In this document: piece after piece, positions 20,727 to 30,018 of the stretch
How the letters are laid out: the number at the start of each line of letters is the position of its first letter
Numbering within the stretch: the first letter of the stretch is position 1
DNA from: Fusobacterium sp.
GTDB lineage: Bacteria > Fusobacteriota > Fusobacteriia > Fusobacteriales > Fusobacteriaceae
Length of the DNA stretch: 64,000 nt
NCBI GenBank assembly: GCA_019416865.1
Contig: DXWL01000003.1
Location: 1 to 64,000 of the forward strand
Direction: 5' to 3'
Translations under genes and position numbers: made by a program
The notes under the pieces: generated by a model
The model's database searches: none
What the model was told of the DNA's origin: nothing
Seen by the model: only the letters and a program-made list of their open reading frames with translations

Positions 20727-22171
20727 GCCATTTTATAAGTTTTAGGTGAGAATAAAATCAGTACTGGGAATATTTCAAGCCTTCCTAAAAGCATACTGAA
20801 AGATAAAACTATTTTATTAAGTGGTGTTAATGAAGAATAATTTGAGGTAGGACCAAAAATTTCAAATCCTGGACCAATATTATTAAATGTTGCTGCAACA
20901 GCACTGAAGGCAGCGTCTAAGTCTTCCACTGAAAATGATATGACAAGAAGTATTGATACAAATACACCAATATACACAATAAGGTAACTTGAAATACTTT
21001 CCATCAAATCTTTTGAAACAGGTTTTCCTTCCATTTTAAGACTGACAATTCTGTTTATATTTCCAAGTTTTTTAAATTCTCTTATAGCTGATTTTATAAA
21101 AATAACACTTCTCGATACTTTAAGTCCTCCTGCTGTTGAACCTGCACATCCTCCCATAAACATAAGAAACAGAAGTATTACTTTTGAAAACAGCGGCCAT
21201 TTATTAAAGTCTGCGGTAGAGTATCCTGTAGTTGACACTATAGAGGATACAGTGAAAAATACATCTCTTATCATACGGAAAATATCATTATACATATATG
21301 AAATATTAATACATATAAGTGTAATAGAAATAAAAACTATTGCTAAAAACCATTTCATCTCTTCGCTTTTAAAAAATTGTTTTATATTTCCAATAAGAAG
21401 AATATAATAAAGATTAAAGTTCAAACTGAACATAAGCATACCAATACCAATAGTATAATCAATAACAGCACTGTTATAAAAAGCTATACTGTTATTTTTA
21501 ATTCCAAATCCTCCTGTTCCGGCAGTTCCAAAAGCATGAAGAACAGAGTCAAAGAAAGGCATTCCTTCAAGAAAGAGAGCTACAGTAAGAAGGGCTGTCA
21601 TCATAATATAAATGATGTATAATATTCTTGAATTATAACTCATCTTAGCAACAAACTTTCCAAAAGTAGGACCTGGAACTTCTGCTTTCATAAGATGCAG
21701 TGCTTGATTGCTGTTTTTTGGTAAAATAGCAAGGGCTAAAACCAGAACTCCCATTCCTCCCACAAGGTGAGTAAAACTTCTCCAAAAAAGCAGAGAGGCT
21801 GGAAGAGCTTCTACATTTGTAAGGATACTTGCCCCTGTAGTTGTAAATCCACTTACGGTTTCAAAAAATGCATCTATTATAGAAGGGATATACCCTGAAA
21901 AAACAAAGGGCAAAGCTCCAAAGAATGAAAGAAGTATCCAAGAAACAGAAACTATAAACAGTCCCTCTTTAGCATACATTTTTTGATTTTCAGGAATTTT
22001 CCTTGAAAGAAGAAATCCACACACTCCCAAAAGAACCATAGAAGCAAGATAAGATTTGTGCATCAAAGCACTTTCATGATAGTAAAAACTTATAAAAAGA
22101 GGCGGAATTAAAAAGGTTGCCTCTAATTTTAAGATATATCCTGTAACATATCTTATCATTTTTGTATTCAT
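20717..22171 (-). CDS. trkH: Potassium uptake protein TrkH/KtrB
   Basis: A 484-residue K+ translocating membrane subunit with the four pore-loop repeats of the Trk/Ktr family: [32 protein letters not shown] and FNNIGPGFE, where the central glycines form the selectivity filter. About ten transmembrane segments are visible. Its ATG overlaps the trkA stop by 4 bases, so the pair is translationally coupled. The gate is regulated by TrkA binding nucleotides. The terminator overlaps its stop codon. Confidence 0.94.
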   Translation of the reverse strand: MNTKMIRYVTGYILKLEATFLIPPLFISFYYHESALMHKSYLASMVLLGVCGFLLSRKIPENQKMYAKEGLFIVSVSWILLSFFGALPFVFSGYIPSIIDAFFETVSGFTTTGASILTNVEALPASLLFWRSFTHLVGGMGVLVLALAILPKNSNQALHLMKAEVPGPTFGKFVAKMSYNSRILYIIYIMMTALLTVALFLEGMPFFDSVLHAFGTAGTGGFGIKNNSIAFYNSAVIDYTIGIGMLMFSLNFNLYYILLIGNIKQFFKSEEMKWFLAIVFISITLICINISYMYNDIFRMIRDVFFTVSSIVSTTGYSTADFNKWPLFSKVILLFLMFMGGCAGSTAGGLKVSRSVIFIKSAIREFKKLGNINRIVSLKMEGKPVSKDLMESISSYLIVYIGVFVSILLVISFSVEDLDAAFSAVAATFNNIGPGFEIFGPTSNYSSLTPLNKIVLSFSMLLGRLEIFPVLILFSPKTYKMAKK

Positions 22172-23553
22172 ATTTTTTCTCCGTTAAAAAAATCAAAATT
22201 TATAATTTTATCAATATCATCTAAATATTGCTGAGTGGTAATTATAATAACTCTGTCATTAGGCAGGATAGTATCTTTTCCTCCTGGCATAATAAGAGTA
22301 TTATTTCTTAAAATATAAAGTATAAGAACACCTTTTTTCATGTGAAGATCTTTAAGAGGGATACCTACTACTTGGCTGAATTCTCTTACAGAAAATTCAA
22401 TAGCCTCTACTCTGTTATCAGCAAGTCTGTAAAGATTTTGTATGCTGTTTTCCCCCTGAGATCCTACAAGGGATCTGACTATTTTTATAATGTAGTCTGC
22501 AATTATTTTTTTAGGTGTAAGTATAGATTGAAGTCCCCCTGAACCAAGTACATTCAGAAGAGAGGTGTTGTTTATTTTTGTAATAGTTTTTTTAACACCT
22601 ATTTTATCAGCAAACATAGAGATGATAATATTTTCTTCATCTATACCAGTAAGAGATATACAAGCATCATATTGGTTGAAATTTTCCTCTTCCAAAAGCT
22701 CCATATCCATACCGTTTCCTACAATGATTTCAGCATCTTCATAAGCTTCACTCAATTCCCTTGCTTTTTCATCATTTATTTCTACTATTTTAAGCTTCAT
22801 TTTCTTTTTGAGTAAAATTTCTGCAAGATAGTGAGTAATTCTTCCTCCTCCTATAATAAATGCTGATTTTATACGTTCATCACATCTTCCTAAAGATCTG
22901 TAAAATTCTCTAAGTTCAGTATGCTTTCCTGTTACATATATTATATCTCCAGTTTTTAAGATGAAACTTCCTGTTGGAACGAAGATATCCTGTCCTCTTT
23001 GAACAATACATACAAGCAGATTGTTAAAATACTTTTGTTTAAAATCAATAAGTTTCAGATTATCAAGGAAAGATCCTTCTTCTATCATAATCTCCACAAG
23101 ATTTACTTTATTATCGGCAAAACTTTCAACATTTAAGGCAGTGGGATATTCAAGGTTTTTACGAATAAATTCTGCTGCTTCAGCTTCAGGATTAAGAACA
23201 ATATCTATTCCTAGAGATTCTCTCATAAACTCCATCTGCTCAGAATATTCAGGATTTCTTACTCTGGCAATAGTATATTTTGCCCCCATTTTTTTAGCCA
23301 TAACAGAAGAGATAAGATTGATTTCATCATTTGTAGTTACTGCAATAAAAATATCTGCATCATGTACTCCGGCATCTCCAAGAACTTCACGGTTTGCCCC
23401 GTTTCCTACTATTCCCATAATATCTGATACAGCAAGAATTCTGTCCAGTATTTTAGGGTCTTGCTCTATCAGGGTAATATCGTTTCCTTCAGTGGAAAGA
23501 TCTCTGCAAAGAATCTCCCCTATCTTTCCGGCTCCTACAATTACAATTTTCAT
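22168..23553 (-). CDS. trkA: Trk system NAD-binding regulatory subunit TrkA
   Basis: A 461-residue peripheral subunit with two RCK units. The first Rossmann fold starts at MKIVIVGAGKIGEILCRDL and has acidic IEQDP at the end of strand 2; the second starts at about residue 230 with SAFIIGGGRITHYLAEIL and ends in VEIND. Each is followed by an RCK_C domain (for example DNKVNLVEIMIEEGSF and VEAIEFSVREFSQV). It gates TrkH in response to NAD(H)/ATP. It has its own promoter and an AGGAG ribosome site, and overlaps trkH. Confidence 0.94.
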   Translation of the reverse strand: MKIVIVGAGKIGEILCRDLSTEGNDITLIEQDPKILDRILAVSDIMGIVGNGANREVLGDAGVHDADIFIAVTTNDEINLISSVMAKKMGAKYTIARVRNPEYSEQMEFMRESLGIDIVLNPEAEAAEFIRKNLEYPTALNVESFADNKVNLVEIMIEEGSFLDNLKLIDFKQKYFNNLLVCIVQRGQDIFVPTGSFILKTGDIIYVTGKHTELREFYRSLGRCDERIKSAFIIGGGRITHYLAEILLKKKMKLKIVEINDEKARELSEAYEDAEIIVGNGMDMELLEEENFNQYDACISLTGIDEENIIISMFADKIGVKKTITKINNTSLLNVLGSGGLQSILTPKKIIADYIIKIVRSLVGSQGENSIQNLYRLADNRVEAIEFSVREFSQVVGIPLKDLHMKKGVLILYILRNNTLIMPGGKDTILPNDRVIIITTQQYLDDIDKIINFDFFNGEKI

Positions 23554-23585
23554 AATTAATAACTCCTATCCAATGTATTAGAAAT

Positions 23586-23614
23586 ATTATAGCAAAAATA
23601 TCACCTTTACTCAA
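23586..23614 (-). promoter_or_regulatory. trkAH promoter
   Basis: On the minus strand TTGAGT (23609-23614), 17 bases, TATAAT (23586-23591), with an added TGC extended -10. Confidence 0.8.
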
Positions 23615-23639
23615 ACCTTAAAAAAAATAAATATGAAAT

Positions 23640-23672
23640 ATATAAAAAAGGCACTCCCTAAGGAGTGCCTTT
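23640..23672 (-). terminator. gdhA terminator
   Basis: An 11-bp stem AAAGGCACTCC/GGAGTGCCTTT with a 4-base loop, T-run on the minus strand, 20 bases after the gdhA stop. Confidence 0.92.
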
Positions 23673-23691
23673 AATTGTTATCTAATAAGGA

Positions 23692-24957
23692 TTAGTACCA
23701 TCCTCTAACTTTCATAGCTTCAGCTATTCTCTTAATAGATTTCATGTAAGTAGCTTGTCTGAAAGATACATTCATTTCTTCTTTTAAAGCCCAGATTGGT
23801 AAGAATGCGTCAACCATAGCTCTCTCTTCTTTTTCTTCAACTTCTTTTTCAGTCCAGTAGTATCCGTATAGGTTTTGTACCCATTCGAAGTAAGATACTG
23901 TAACTCCTCCAGCGTTTGTTAAAACGTCAGGAGTAACAACGATTCCTTTTTTGTAAAGGATTTCGTCAGCTTCAGGAGTAGTAGGTCCGTTAGCTCCTTC
24001 ACATATTAATTTAGCTTTTATTAATTCAGCTTCGTGGTTTTTGATTGCGTTTTCAAGAGCACATGGAGCGATAGCATAAACGTCTAAAGCCCAGAATTCA
24101 TCCATAGTTATTTGTTTTGCTCCTGGAACAGAGAATAAGTTTCCGTCTTTCATTTTTGCATCTTCTAATTCAGCAAAAGTGAATCCTTCAGGTTTGTACA
24201 TTGCATAAGCACCAACAGATTTGTCAAACTCAGCAACTGCTACAACTTTTCCTCCTAATTTCATTATATTTTTAACTGTATATTTTCCAACATTTCCAAA
24301 TCCTTGAACTGCTACAGTTTCTTTAGAAAGATCAGTTCCCATAGCTCTACAAGTTTCTCTCATAGTTACAGCAACACCAAATCCAGTTGCTTCGTTTCTT
24401 CCTTGAGATCCTCCATAAGTTAATGGTTTACCAGTGAATACTCCAATTGTTTGTTCTCCAGTTAATTTGTTGTATTCATCTTGCATCCATGCCATGATTT
24501 GTCCGTTTGTATTTACATCTGGTGCAGGAACGTCAACTTTTTCACCTAAGTATTTGTACATTCCTCTTACCCAACCTCTTGAAAGTTGTTCTAATTCTCT
24601 TTGTGATAATTCAGAAGGGTCAACAGTTATTCCTCCTTTACCTCCACCGTAAGGGATTCCAGTTACTTGACATTTTATACTCATCCAAATAGAAAGAGCT
24701 TTAACTTCGTCAGCATTAACGTTTTGGTGGAAACGAATTCCTCCTTTGTAAGGTCCTACAGCATCATTGTGAGCTGATCTGTATCCTTTGAAAGTTTTTA
24801 TAGAACCGTCGTCCATTTTAACTGGAATAGAAATTTCGATAATTCTTTGAGGTTCTTTTAATAATTCGTATACTGCTGGATCTGTTCCTAGAGCGTCACA
24901 TGCTTCTTTAACTTTTGCTTGTGCAGCTAATAGTGGGTTTAAAGTTTCTTTTGACAT
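23692..24957 (-). CDS. gdhA: Glutamate dehydrogenase (catabolic, NAD-type)
   Basis: A 421-residue Glu/Leu/Phe/Val dehydrogenase that deaminates glutamate to 2-oxoglutarate, the first step of the hydroxyglutarate pathway. KGGIRFHQNV, GGGKGGITVDP with the catalytic lysine, the APDVNTNGQIMAWMQDEY segment and the Rossmann VAVQGFGNVGKYT are all present. The length fits the NAD-dependent clostridial/thermotogal subgroup. ATG 24957 follows AAGGAGG; the in-frame extension to 25038 has no ribosome site and crosses the mRNA leader. It is divergent from hgdH, sharing a 374-base control region. Confidence 0.94.
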   Translation of the reverse strand: MSKETLNPLLAAQAKVKEACDALGTDPAVYELLKEPQRIIEISIPVKMDDGSIKTFKGYRSAHNDAVGPYKGGIRFHQNVNADEVKALSIWMSIKCQVTGIPYGGGKGGITVDPSELSQRELEQLSRGWVRGMYKYLGEKVDVPAPDVNTNGQIMAWMQDEYNKLTGEQTIGVFTGKPLTYGGSQGRNEATGFGVAVTMRETCRAMGTDLSKETVAVQGFGNVGKYTVKNIMKLGGKVVAVAEFDKSVGAYAMYKPEGFTFAELEDAKMKDGNLFSVPGAKQITMDEFWALDVYAIAPCALENAIKNHEAELIKAKLICEGANGPTTPEADEILYKKGIVVTPDVLTNAGGVTVSYFEWVQNLYGYYWTEKEVEEKEERAMVDAFLPIWALKEEMNVSFRQATYMKSIKRIAEAMKVRGWY

Positions 24958-25049
24958 AATAAAATCCTCCTTAATATTGTACCAAATAAATATAAATAGT
25001 TTTGATGTAATTATATTGTGTAGAAAATAAAAATACATTTTATATTTGA

Positions 25050-25078
25050 ATTATATATTTTTTGATATTGGTAGTCAA
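25050..25078 (-). promoter_or_regulatory. gdhA promoter
   Basis: On the minus strand TTGACT (25073-25078), 17 bases, perfect TATAAT (25050-25055), giving a leader of about 85 bases. Confidence 0.82.
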
Positions 25079-25252
25079 TTACATTAAATGAATTTTTTGG
25101 ATAAATTAAATATATAAAATATATGGGTTGTTCATGGAATAAAAGGGCGGATTTCATAAAAATTGTATTAAAAAAGGGGGAAAAATAAAAATAATAATGG
25201 TGTATTTATTGTATAACTAAGTGAGCGGAATAAAAAAATACTGTCTAGTATA

Positions 25253-25282
25253 TTGACATAATAAACATTTATGTGATATAAA
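25253..25282 (+). promoter_or_regulatory. hgdH-gltS promoter
   Basis: TTGACA (25253-25258), 18 bases, TATAAA (25277-25282). Confidence 0.7.
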
Positions 25283-25331
25283 TGGATTAAATGGATGATG
25301 GAGTTTTTAAAATAGATCAGGAGGTTTTATA

Positions 25332-26330
25332 ATGAAAGTAATATTTTATGGAGTTCGTGATGTTGAAAAACCTATATTCGAGGAAGTGAATAAAAAATTT
25401 GGTTATGACATGACTTTAATTCCAGAGTACTTAACAGACGAAGTTACTACTAGAAAAGCTGAAGGAAATGAAGTTGTAGTTTTAAGAGGAAACTGTTTTG
25501 CTACAAAAGAAAGACTTGATATTTACAAAGAAATGGGAGTTAAATATGTAATGACTAGAACAGTTGGAGTTAACCATATTGATGTTCCATATGCAAAAGA
25601 GTTAGGAATGAAAACAGCTTATGTTCCATTCTATTCTCCAAATGCAATTGCAGAACTTGCTCTTTCTCTTGCAATGACTTTATTAAGAAATGTTGCTTAT
25701 ACAGCAAATAAAACTAAATCTAGAAACTTTATAGTTGACAAACAAATGTTCTCTAGAGAAGTTAGAAACTGTACAGTTGGAGTTGTAGGACTTGGAAGAA
25801 TCGGTATGACAGCTGCAAGGCTTTTCAAAGGACTTGGAGCAAATGTAATTGGATACGACCTATTCCCTAAAACAGGTGTGGATGATATAGTTACTCAAGT
25901 ATCTATGGATGAACTTCTAGCTAAATCAGATATCATAACTTTACATGCTCCATACATTAAAGAAAATGGTAAAGTAATAACAAAAGAAGCTTTTGCTAAA
26001 ATGAAAGATAATGTAATCCTTATTAATACAGGAAGAGGAGAACTTGTAGACACAGAAGCTTTAGTTGAAGCTCTTGAAAGTGGAAAAGTTTATGGAGCAG
26101 GAATAGATACTTTAGACAATGAAGTTTCTATATTCTTCAAAGATTTTGGAGATAAGCCTCTTGCAGATCCTGCATTTGAAAAATTAGTTCAAATGTATCC
26201 AAAAGTATTAATCACTCCACATGTTGGATCTTATACAGATGAAGCAGCTCTTAATATGATCGAAACTACTTTTGAAAATATAAAAGAGTATGTTGAAACA
26301 GGAAAATGTAAAAACGAAATAAAAGGTTAG
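25332..26330 (+). CDS. hgdH: (R)-2-hydroxyglutarate dehydrogenase
   Basis: A 332-residue D-2-hydroxyacid dehydrogenase that by context reduces 2-oxoglutarate to (R)-2-hydroxyglutarate with NADH. Family features: YSPNAIAE, the cofactor motif VGLGRIG with D in IGYDLFP (NAD preference), catalytic Arg in NTGRGEL, Glu in GIDTLDNE, and His in TPHVGSYT. D-lactate dehydrogenases look similar, so the substrate call rests on its place between gdhA and the gct/hgd genes. AGGAGG precedes ATG. gltS follows after 71 bases. Confidence 0.82.
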   Translation: MKVIFYGVRDVEKPIFEEVNKKFGYDMTLIPEYLTDEVTTRKAEGNEVVVLRGNCFATKERLDIYKEMGVKYVMTRTVGVNHIDVPYAKELGMKTAYVPFYSPNAIAELALSLAMTLLRNVAYTANKTKSRNFIVDKQMFSREVRNCTVGVVGLGRIGMTAARLFKGLGANVIGYDLFPKTGVDDIVTQVSMDELLAKSDIITLHAPYIKENGKVITKEAFAKMKDNVILINTGRGELVDTEALVEALESGKVYGAGIDTLDNEVSIFFKDFGDKPLADPAFEKLVQMYPKVLITPHVGSYTDEAALNMIETTFENIKEYVETGKCKNEIKG

Positions 26331-26401
26331 TATAGTTTTTACAGAATAGAGTACAAAAAAGTAAATTTGAGGTTATAAAATTATATTGAGGGGGTTTTAT
26401 T

Positions 26402-27592
26402 ATGAATTTTACTTTTAACATGTATCAAACTTTGGGACTTGCAATTATCCTTTTATTATTTGGTAACTGGATAAAAATGAAGGTTAATGTATTCCAAAAA
26501 TACTTCATTCCTGCACCTGTTATCGGAGGATTAATTTTCTCTATAATAGTAACAATAGGACACATGAATGGATTATTCAGCTTTACATTTGACTCAGTTC
26601 TTAAGGATTTCTTTATGGTTGTATTCTTTACAAGTGTTGGATTCTTAGCAAGTTTTGCTCTTCTTAAAAAAGGAGGAATCGGGGTTGCTCTATTCTTACT
26701 TGCTGCAATTATACTTGTTATAATTCAAAATAGTGTTGGTGTGGCACTTGCTAAAGTATTTGGACTAAATGCAGGAATTGGACTTGCTGCAGGATCTATT
26801 CCATTAACAGGTGGACATGGAACAGCAGGAGCATTTGGACCTTACTTAGAAGATCTTGGTGTTACAGGAGCAACAGTTGTTGCAGTGGCATCAGCTACTT
26901 ACGGACTTGTTTCAGGATGTGTAATCGGAGGACCTATTGCTAAAAGATTAAAAGACAGATTTAATCTAGTATGTACTGATGGAACTAGAGAAGAAGCTAA
27001 AAAGAATGAATCTGTTGAAGAAGTGGCTCCAGTTACAGAAAAATCAATGTTCCAAGCTGTATGTATGATAGGTATAGCTATGGGAATTGGTTCTTGTATA
27101 ACTCCTATCGTTAAAAGTAGTTTAGGATTATCACTTCCAGCATACTTAATGCCAATGGTTGTTGCTGCTATAATGAGAAATATAGTTGATGCAAAAGGAA
27201 AAACTCCAATTGATGAAATTCAAATCGTTGGAAATATCTGTCTATCTCTATTCTTAGCAATGGCTATGATGACAATGCAATTATGGCAATTAGCAGATCT
27301 TGCTATTCCATTAGTAACAATTCTATTAGTTCAAACAGTTATTATGGCATTCTATGCTTACTTCGTAACATTCAATATTATGGGAAGAGATTACGATGCA
27401 GCTGTTATGGCAACTGGACACTGTGGATTTGGAATGGGAGCTACTCCTAACGCAATTGCAAACATGGAAGCTTTCACATCTGTAAATGGATTCTCAGTAA
27501 AAGCGTTCTTCGTTATTCCGCTTGTAGGATCTCTATTTATAGACTTCTTTAACGCAGTAATAATCCAAACATTTGCAAGTATTTTTGTATAA
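26402..27592 (+). CDS. gltS: Na+/glutamate symporter GltS (first copy)
   Basis: A 396-residue GltS-family carrier with about ten membrane spans arranged as two inverted halves. Each half bears the family motif: TGGHGTAGAFGP in the first and TGHCGFGMGATPNAIANM in the second. A hydrophilic loop near residues 190-215 separates them. It imports glutamate with Na+, using the gradient made by the glutaconyl-CoA decarboxylase encoded downstream. It is cotranscribed with hgdH and ends at a strong terminator. A paralogue lies at 35436-36638. Confidence 0.93.
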   Translation: MNFTFNMYQTLGLAIILLLFGNWIKMKVNVFQKYFIPAPVIGGLIFSIIVTIGHMNGLFSFTFDSVLKDFFMVVFFTSVGFLASFALLKKGGIGVALFLLAAIILVIIQNSVGVALAKVFGLNAGIGLAAGSIPLTGGHGTAGAFGPYLEDLGVTGATVVAVASATYGLVSGCVIGGPIAKRLKDRFNLVCTDGTREEAKKNESVEEVAPVTEKSMFQAVCMIGIAMGIGSCITPIVKSSLGLSLPAYLMPMVVAAIMRNIVDAKGKTPIDEIQIVGNICLSLFLAMAMMTMQLWQLADLAIPLVTILLVQTVIMAFYAYFVTFNIMGRDYDAAVMATGHCGFGMGATPNAIANMEAFTSVNGFSVKAFFVIPLVGSLFIDFFNAVIIQTFASIFV

Positions 27593-27628
27593 TGTAAAAT
27601 TAAATAAAATATAATATAATTTATACTG

Positions 27629-27662
27629 AAGGTGTTCTACTGAAAAGCAGAACACCTTTTTG
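27629..27662 (+). terminator. Terminator of hgdH-gltS
   Basis: AAGGTGTTCT pairs with AGAACACCTT and is followed by TTTT. Confidence 0.88.
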
Positions 27663-27738
27663 TATATAAAAAAGTAAAATAGTGTTTTTTTAAAAGACGA
27701 TATGATTTGTATTGGTAAGAAAAATATTAAAAGAAAGG

Positions 27739-27802
27739 TTGACTAATGGTTGTTTCTGTAATACAATTTATATAAATGGAATGTGTTTCATAATATGGAA
27801 TA
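27739..27802 (+). promoter_or_regulatory. Promoter and IclR-type operator of the EFR1-iclR unit
   Basis: TTGACT (27739-27744), 17 bases, TACAAT (27762-27767). A TTTCTGT lies in the spacer (27753-27759). Downstream comes TGGAATGTGTTTCATAAT (27777-27794) and a further ATGGAATA (27795-27802). The same element, in the same order, precedes the gcd operon at 29592-29659. The iclR gene encoded just downstream is the natural candidate to bind both. Confidence 0.7.
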
Positions 27803-27838
27803 CATTGGAGATTATAGAGTATAAGGGGTGGAAGAAAG

Positions 27839-28657
27839 ATGAAAAAAGTTCATGCAGTTTATTTCAGCGGAACAGGAACAACTAAAAAAATGGTAAATCA
27901 TATTGCTGATAAGCTTGTCCAAATGCTTAACCTTCCAAAAGAAGAGTTTGACTTCAGTATTCTGGAAAATAGAAAGTTTGAAAAAGTTTTCACAAATGAA
28001 GATTTAGTAGTTTTTGGAGTTCCTGTAATAGCAGGAAGAGTTCCGAATGTACTTTTAAAATATTTAGACACAATAAAAGGAAATGGAGCATTAGCAGTGC
28101 CTATAGTATTATATGGAAACAGAAACTATGATGATGCTCTTATAGAGTTAAGAGATATTCTTGCTAAAGATGGGCTTAAACCTATAGCAGCAGGAGCATT
28201 TATAGGAGAACATTCTTTTTCTAAAATTCTTGCTCAGGGAAGACCTGATAAAGATGATTTTGCAATAGCAGATGATTTTGCTTGTAGAATTTTTGAAAAA
28301 ATAACAGGAAAAGATTTTGATCCTGACAAATTAATTGAAGTAAAAGGGGAAACACCTTATCGTTATTATTATAAGCCGAGAGATTCAAAAGGTGTTTTTG
28401 TAGATATAAGAAAAGTTGTGCCAAAAACAAAAAAAGAATTATGTGATGACTGCAAACTATGTGCAGAGATATGTCCTATGGGATCAATAGATCATGACGA
28501 TCCTTCTAAAATGATAGGAATATGTATTAAATGCTGTGCCTGTGTAAAAAGATGTCCTAAACAAGCTAAATACTATGATGATGAAGGATATTTATATCAT
28601 CAGCATGAGTTGGAAGAACAGTTTAAACGCAGAGCGATACCGGAGATTTTTTACTAA
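27839..28657 (+). CDS. EFR1-family flavodoxin/ferredoxin fusion
   Basis: A 272-residue electron carrier. The N-terminal about 150 residues are flavodoxin-like (YFSGTGTTKKMVNHIADKL is the FMN phosphate loop). The C-terminus has two [4Fe-4S] motifs, CDDCKLCAEICPMG and CIKCCACVKRCPK. EFR1 proteins usually move electrons between flavin and iron-sulfur partners. Its place among the glutamate-fermentation genes, and an operator shared with the gcd operon, suggest it donates electrons to the HgdC activator of hydroxyglutaryl-CoA dehydratase or links to ferredoxin. That role is inference. GGGGTGG precedes ATG. Confidence 0.87.
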   Translation: MKKVHAVYFSGTGTTKKMVNHIADKLVQMLNLPKEEFDFSILENRKFEKVFTNEDLVVFGVPVIAGRVPNVLLKYLDTIKGNGALAVPIVLYGNRNYDDALIELRDILAKDGLKPIAAGAFIGEHSFSKILAQGRPDKDDFAIADDFACRIFEKITGKDFDPDKLIEVKGETPYRYYYKPRDSKGVFVDIRKVVPKTKKELCDDCKLCAEICPMGSIDHDDPSKMIGICIKCCACVKRCPKQAKYYDDEGYLYHQHELEEQFKRRAIPEIFY

Positions 28658-28692
28658 TATCACGGTAAAAATATATGTAAGATGGAGGAATT

Positions 28693-29448
28693 ATGGTTCA
28701 GAGTTTATTAAGAGCTATGGAACTATTGGAAGTTCTTAACGGAACAGAAGAAAGTTATTCAATAGCTCAATTATCAGAAAAGTTGAACTTACCGCCAAGT
28801 ACAGTGCATAGAATTCTGCAAACACTGTGTTCGACAAAGTATGTAGTACAAGATGAAAAATCTCATGATTATCAGCTTGGACCTGCTCTTATACCTTTGG
28901 GAATAGGAGCATCAAAAAGGCTGCATCTGAGAAATACAGCTTATTCAATAATAAAGAAAATAGCCATAGAAACAAAAGAGGACAGTTTTTTAATTGTACC
29001 TGTTGGAAACAAAGGGGTTGTTCTTGACAGAGTTGACGGGCCAAGCACATTAAAAATAGTAGAAGAGTTTGGTTATGAGATGTATCTTCATTGTGGAGCG
29101 GTAAGAAAAGCTCTTCTTGCTTATCAGAGCAAAGAGTTTATTGATAAATATATAGAAGAAGTTTTACCATCTCCTAAATGTTTTCCAAAGGTAGACAAGG
29201 AATCTCTTCTTGAATCTCTTAGAAAAACAAGAGAGGAAGGTGTATCTCTTTCTTCAGGAGATTATTTAAAAGGAACAAAGGGTATAGGAGCACCTGTATT
29301 TGATGCTTCAGGAAAAGTTGTAGCATCAGTTGGAATTGTTGTTCCTGAAATGAAAATAGACAGTGATGAAAAATTTGAAGAGTTAAAGAGCATAATAAAA
29401 AAATATGCTAAAGAGCTGTCTAATTCTTTGGGATGTTTTTCAGTTTAG
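28693..29448 (+). CDS. IclR-family transcription regulator
   Basis: A 251-residue regulator with an N-terminal winged HTH (SIAQLSEKLNLPPSTVHRI, about residues 22-40) and a C-terminal IclR effector domain (GVVLDRVDGPSTL, HCGAVRKALLA, GVSLSSGDYLKGTKGIGAPVFD, GKVVASVGIV). GGAGGA is 5 bases before ATG. It lies 35 bases after the EFR1 gene and likely shares its transcript. Two matching operator elements flank it, one before EFR1 and one before gcdD, so it probably controls both and itself. The effector may be an acid of the glutamate pathway such as 2-oxoglutarate or glutaconate; this is not shown. Confidence 0.9.
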   Translation: MVQSLLRAMELLEVLNGTEESYSIAQLSEKLNLPPSTVHRILQTLCSTKYVVQDEKSHDYQLGPALIPLGIGASKRLHLRNTAYSIIKKIAIETKEDSFLIVPVGNKGVVLDRVDGPSTLKIVEEFGYEMYLHCGAVRKALLAYQSKEFIDKYIEEVLPSPKCFPKVDKESLLESLRKTREEGVSLSSGDYLKGTKGIGAPVFDASGKVVASVGIVVPEMKIDSDEKFEELKSIIKKYAKELSNSLGCFSV

Positions 29449-29542
29449 AAGATAAAAAAGAAAAGGTATTGGGTCATAAGCTGACGTATTGTCAACCTTT
29501 CAAATAAATTTTTCTAATTAAAATAGCTTTATTGTGTTTTGT

Positions 29543-29548
29543 TATAAT
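29543..29548 (+). promoter_or_regulatory. Possible secondary promoter before the gcd operon
   Basis: TG-T-TATAAT is an extended -10 about 50 bases upstream of the main gcd promoter. No -35 is evident. Confidence 0.35.
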
Positions 29549-29591
29549 ACAGTATGAGTATAAAAAGTTTGGAAAGAAAGAAAAAAAGATG

Positions 29592-29659
29592 TTGACTAAA
29601 AGAAATTTCCGTAATATAATTCAAATATAAAAACGGAATGCGTTTCACAATACGGAATA
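29592..29659 (+). promoter_or_regulatory. Promoter and IclR-type operator of the gcd/gct/hgd operon
   Basis: TTGACT (29592-29597), 17 bases, perfect TATAAT (29615-29620). TTTCCGT sits in the spacer (29606-29612). CGGAATGCGTTTCACAAT (29634-29651) and TACGGAAT (29651-29658) lie just past the expected start site, where bound repressor would block transcription. TTCCGTA and TACGGAA form inverted half-sites. The element matches 27739-27802 in sequence and in the 19-base spacing of its two GGAAT units. Confidence 0.78.
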
Positions 29660-29682
29660 TAAATTTTAAGGGGGTGTTTAAA

Positions 29683-29967
29683 ATGTTCACTAGTAATGTG
29701 ATGAGTATAGGAGAATCGCTTATAATTTCTGCTCTGGGACTATCTATAGTTTTCATGGCTTTGGTCATACTTGCTATATTGATTTTGATTTTCTCAAAAG
29801 TCTTTGAAGCAATAATTCCAAAAGAAGTACCTGCAAAAGCTGAAGTTAAAAAAGCTCCTGAAGTCAACAATGACGAAGAATATGCAGTTTTAGTTTCAGC
29901 AATACATGAAGAGATGAGATCTCTGAAGGGTAATTACAGAATTACTTCGATAAAAGAAGTTAAATAA
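29683..29967 (+). CDS. gcdD: Glutaconyl-CoA decarboxylase delta subunit (OadG-like)
   Basis: A 94-residue single-span membrane protein of the OadG/GcdD type. One hydrophobic helix (about residues 10-38: ISALGLSIVFMALVILAILI) is followed by a charged, Ala/Pro/Lys-rich tail and the conserved-type ending EEYAVLVSAIHEEM. It is thought to anchor and assemble the Na+-pumping biotin decarboxylase. ATG 29683 has AAGGGGGTG 7 bases upstream; the in-frame ATG at 29638 lies inside the operator. First gene of the operon that continues to hgdB. Confidence 0.87.
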   Translation: MFTSNVMSIGESLIISALGLSIVFMALVILAILILIFSKVFEAIIPKEVPAKAEVKKAPEVNNDEEYAVLVSAIHEEMRSLKGNYRITSIKEVK

Positions 29968-30018
29968 TTTAATTAATTAAAAAAATAAAAAATTAAAAAA
30001 AGGAAGGGATTATAAATT

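Larger units (their letters stand above)
24958..25331. other. Divergent control region between gdhA and hgdH
   Basis: This 374-base stretch holds no gene. It contains the gdhA promoter (25050-25078, minus), the hgdH promoter (25253-25282, plus), a TTCATGGAA dyad at 25131-25139, and a GGATTTCATAA element at 25149-25159. The latter two resemble parts of the operators found upstream of the EFR1 and gcd genes. A third GCGGAAT lies at 25225-25231. These resemblances are weak. Confidence 0.6.

Noticed and set aside
24958..25038. 27-residue N-terminal extension of glutamate dehydrogenase
   Set aside because: The extension lies in the mRNA leader, has no ribosome site, and AAGGAGG precedes ATG 24957.
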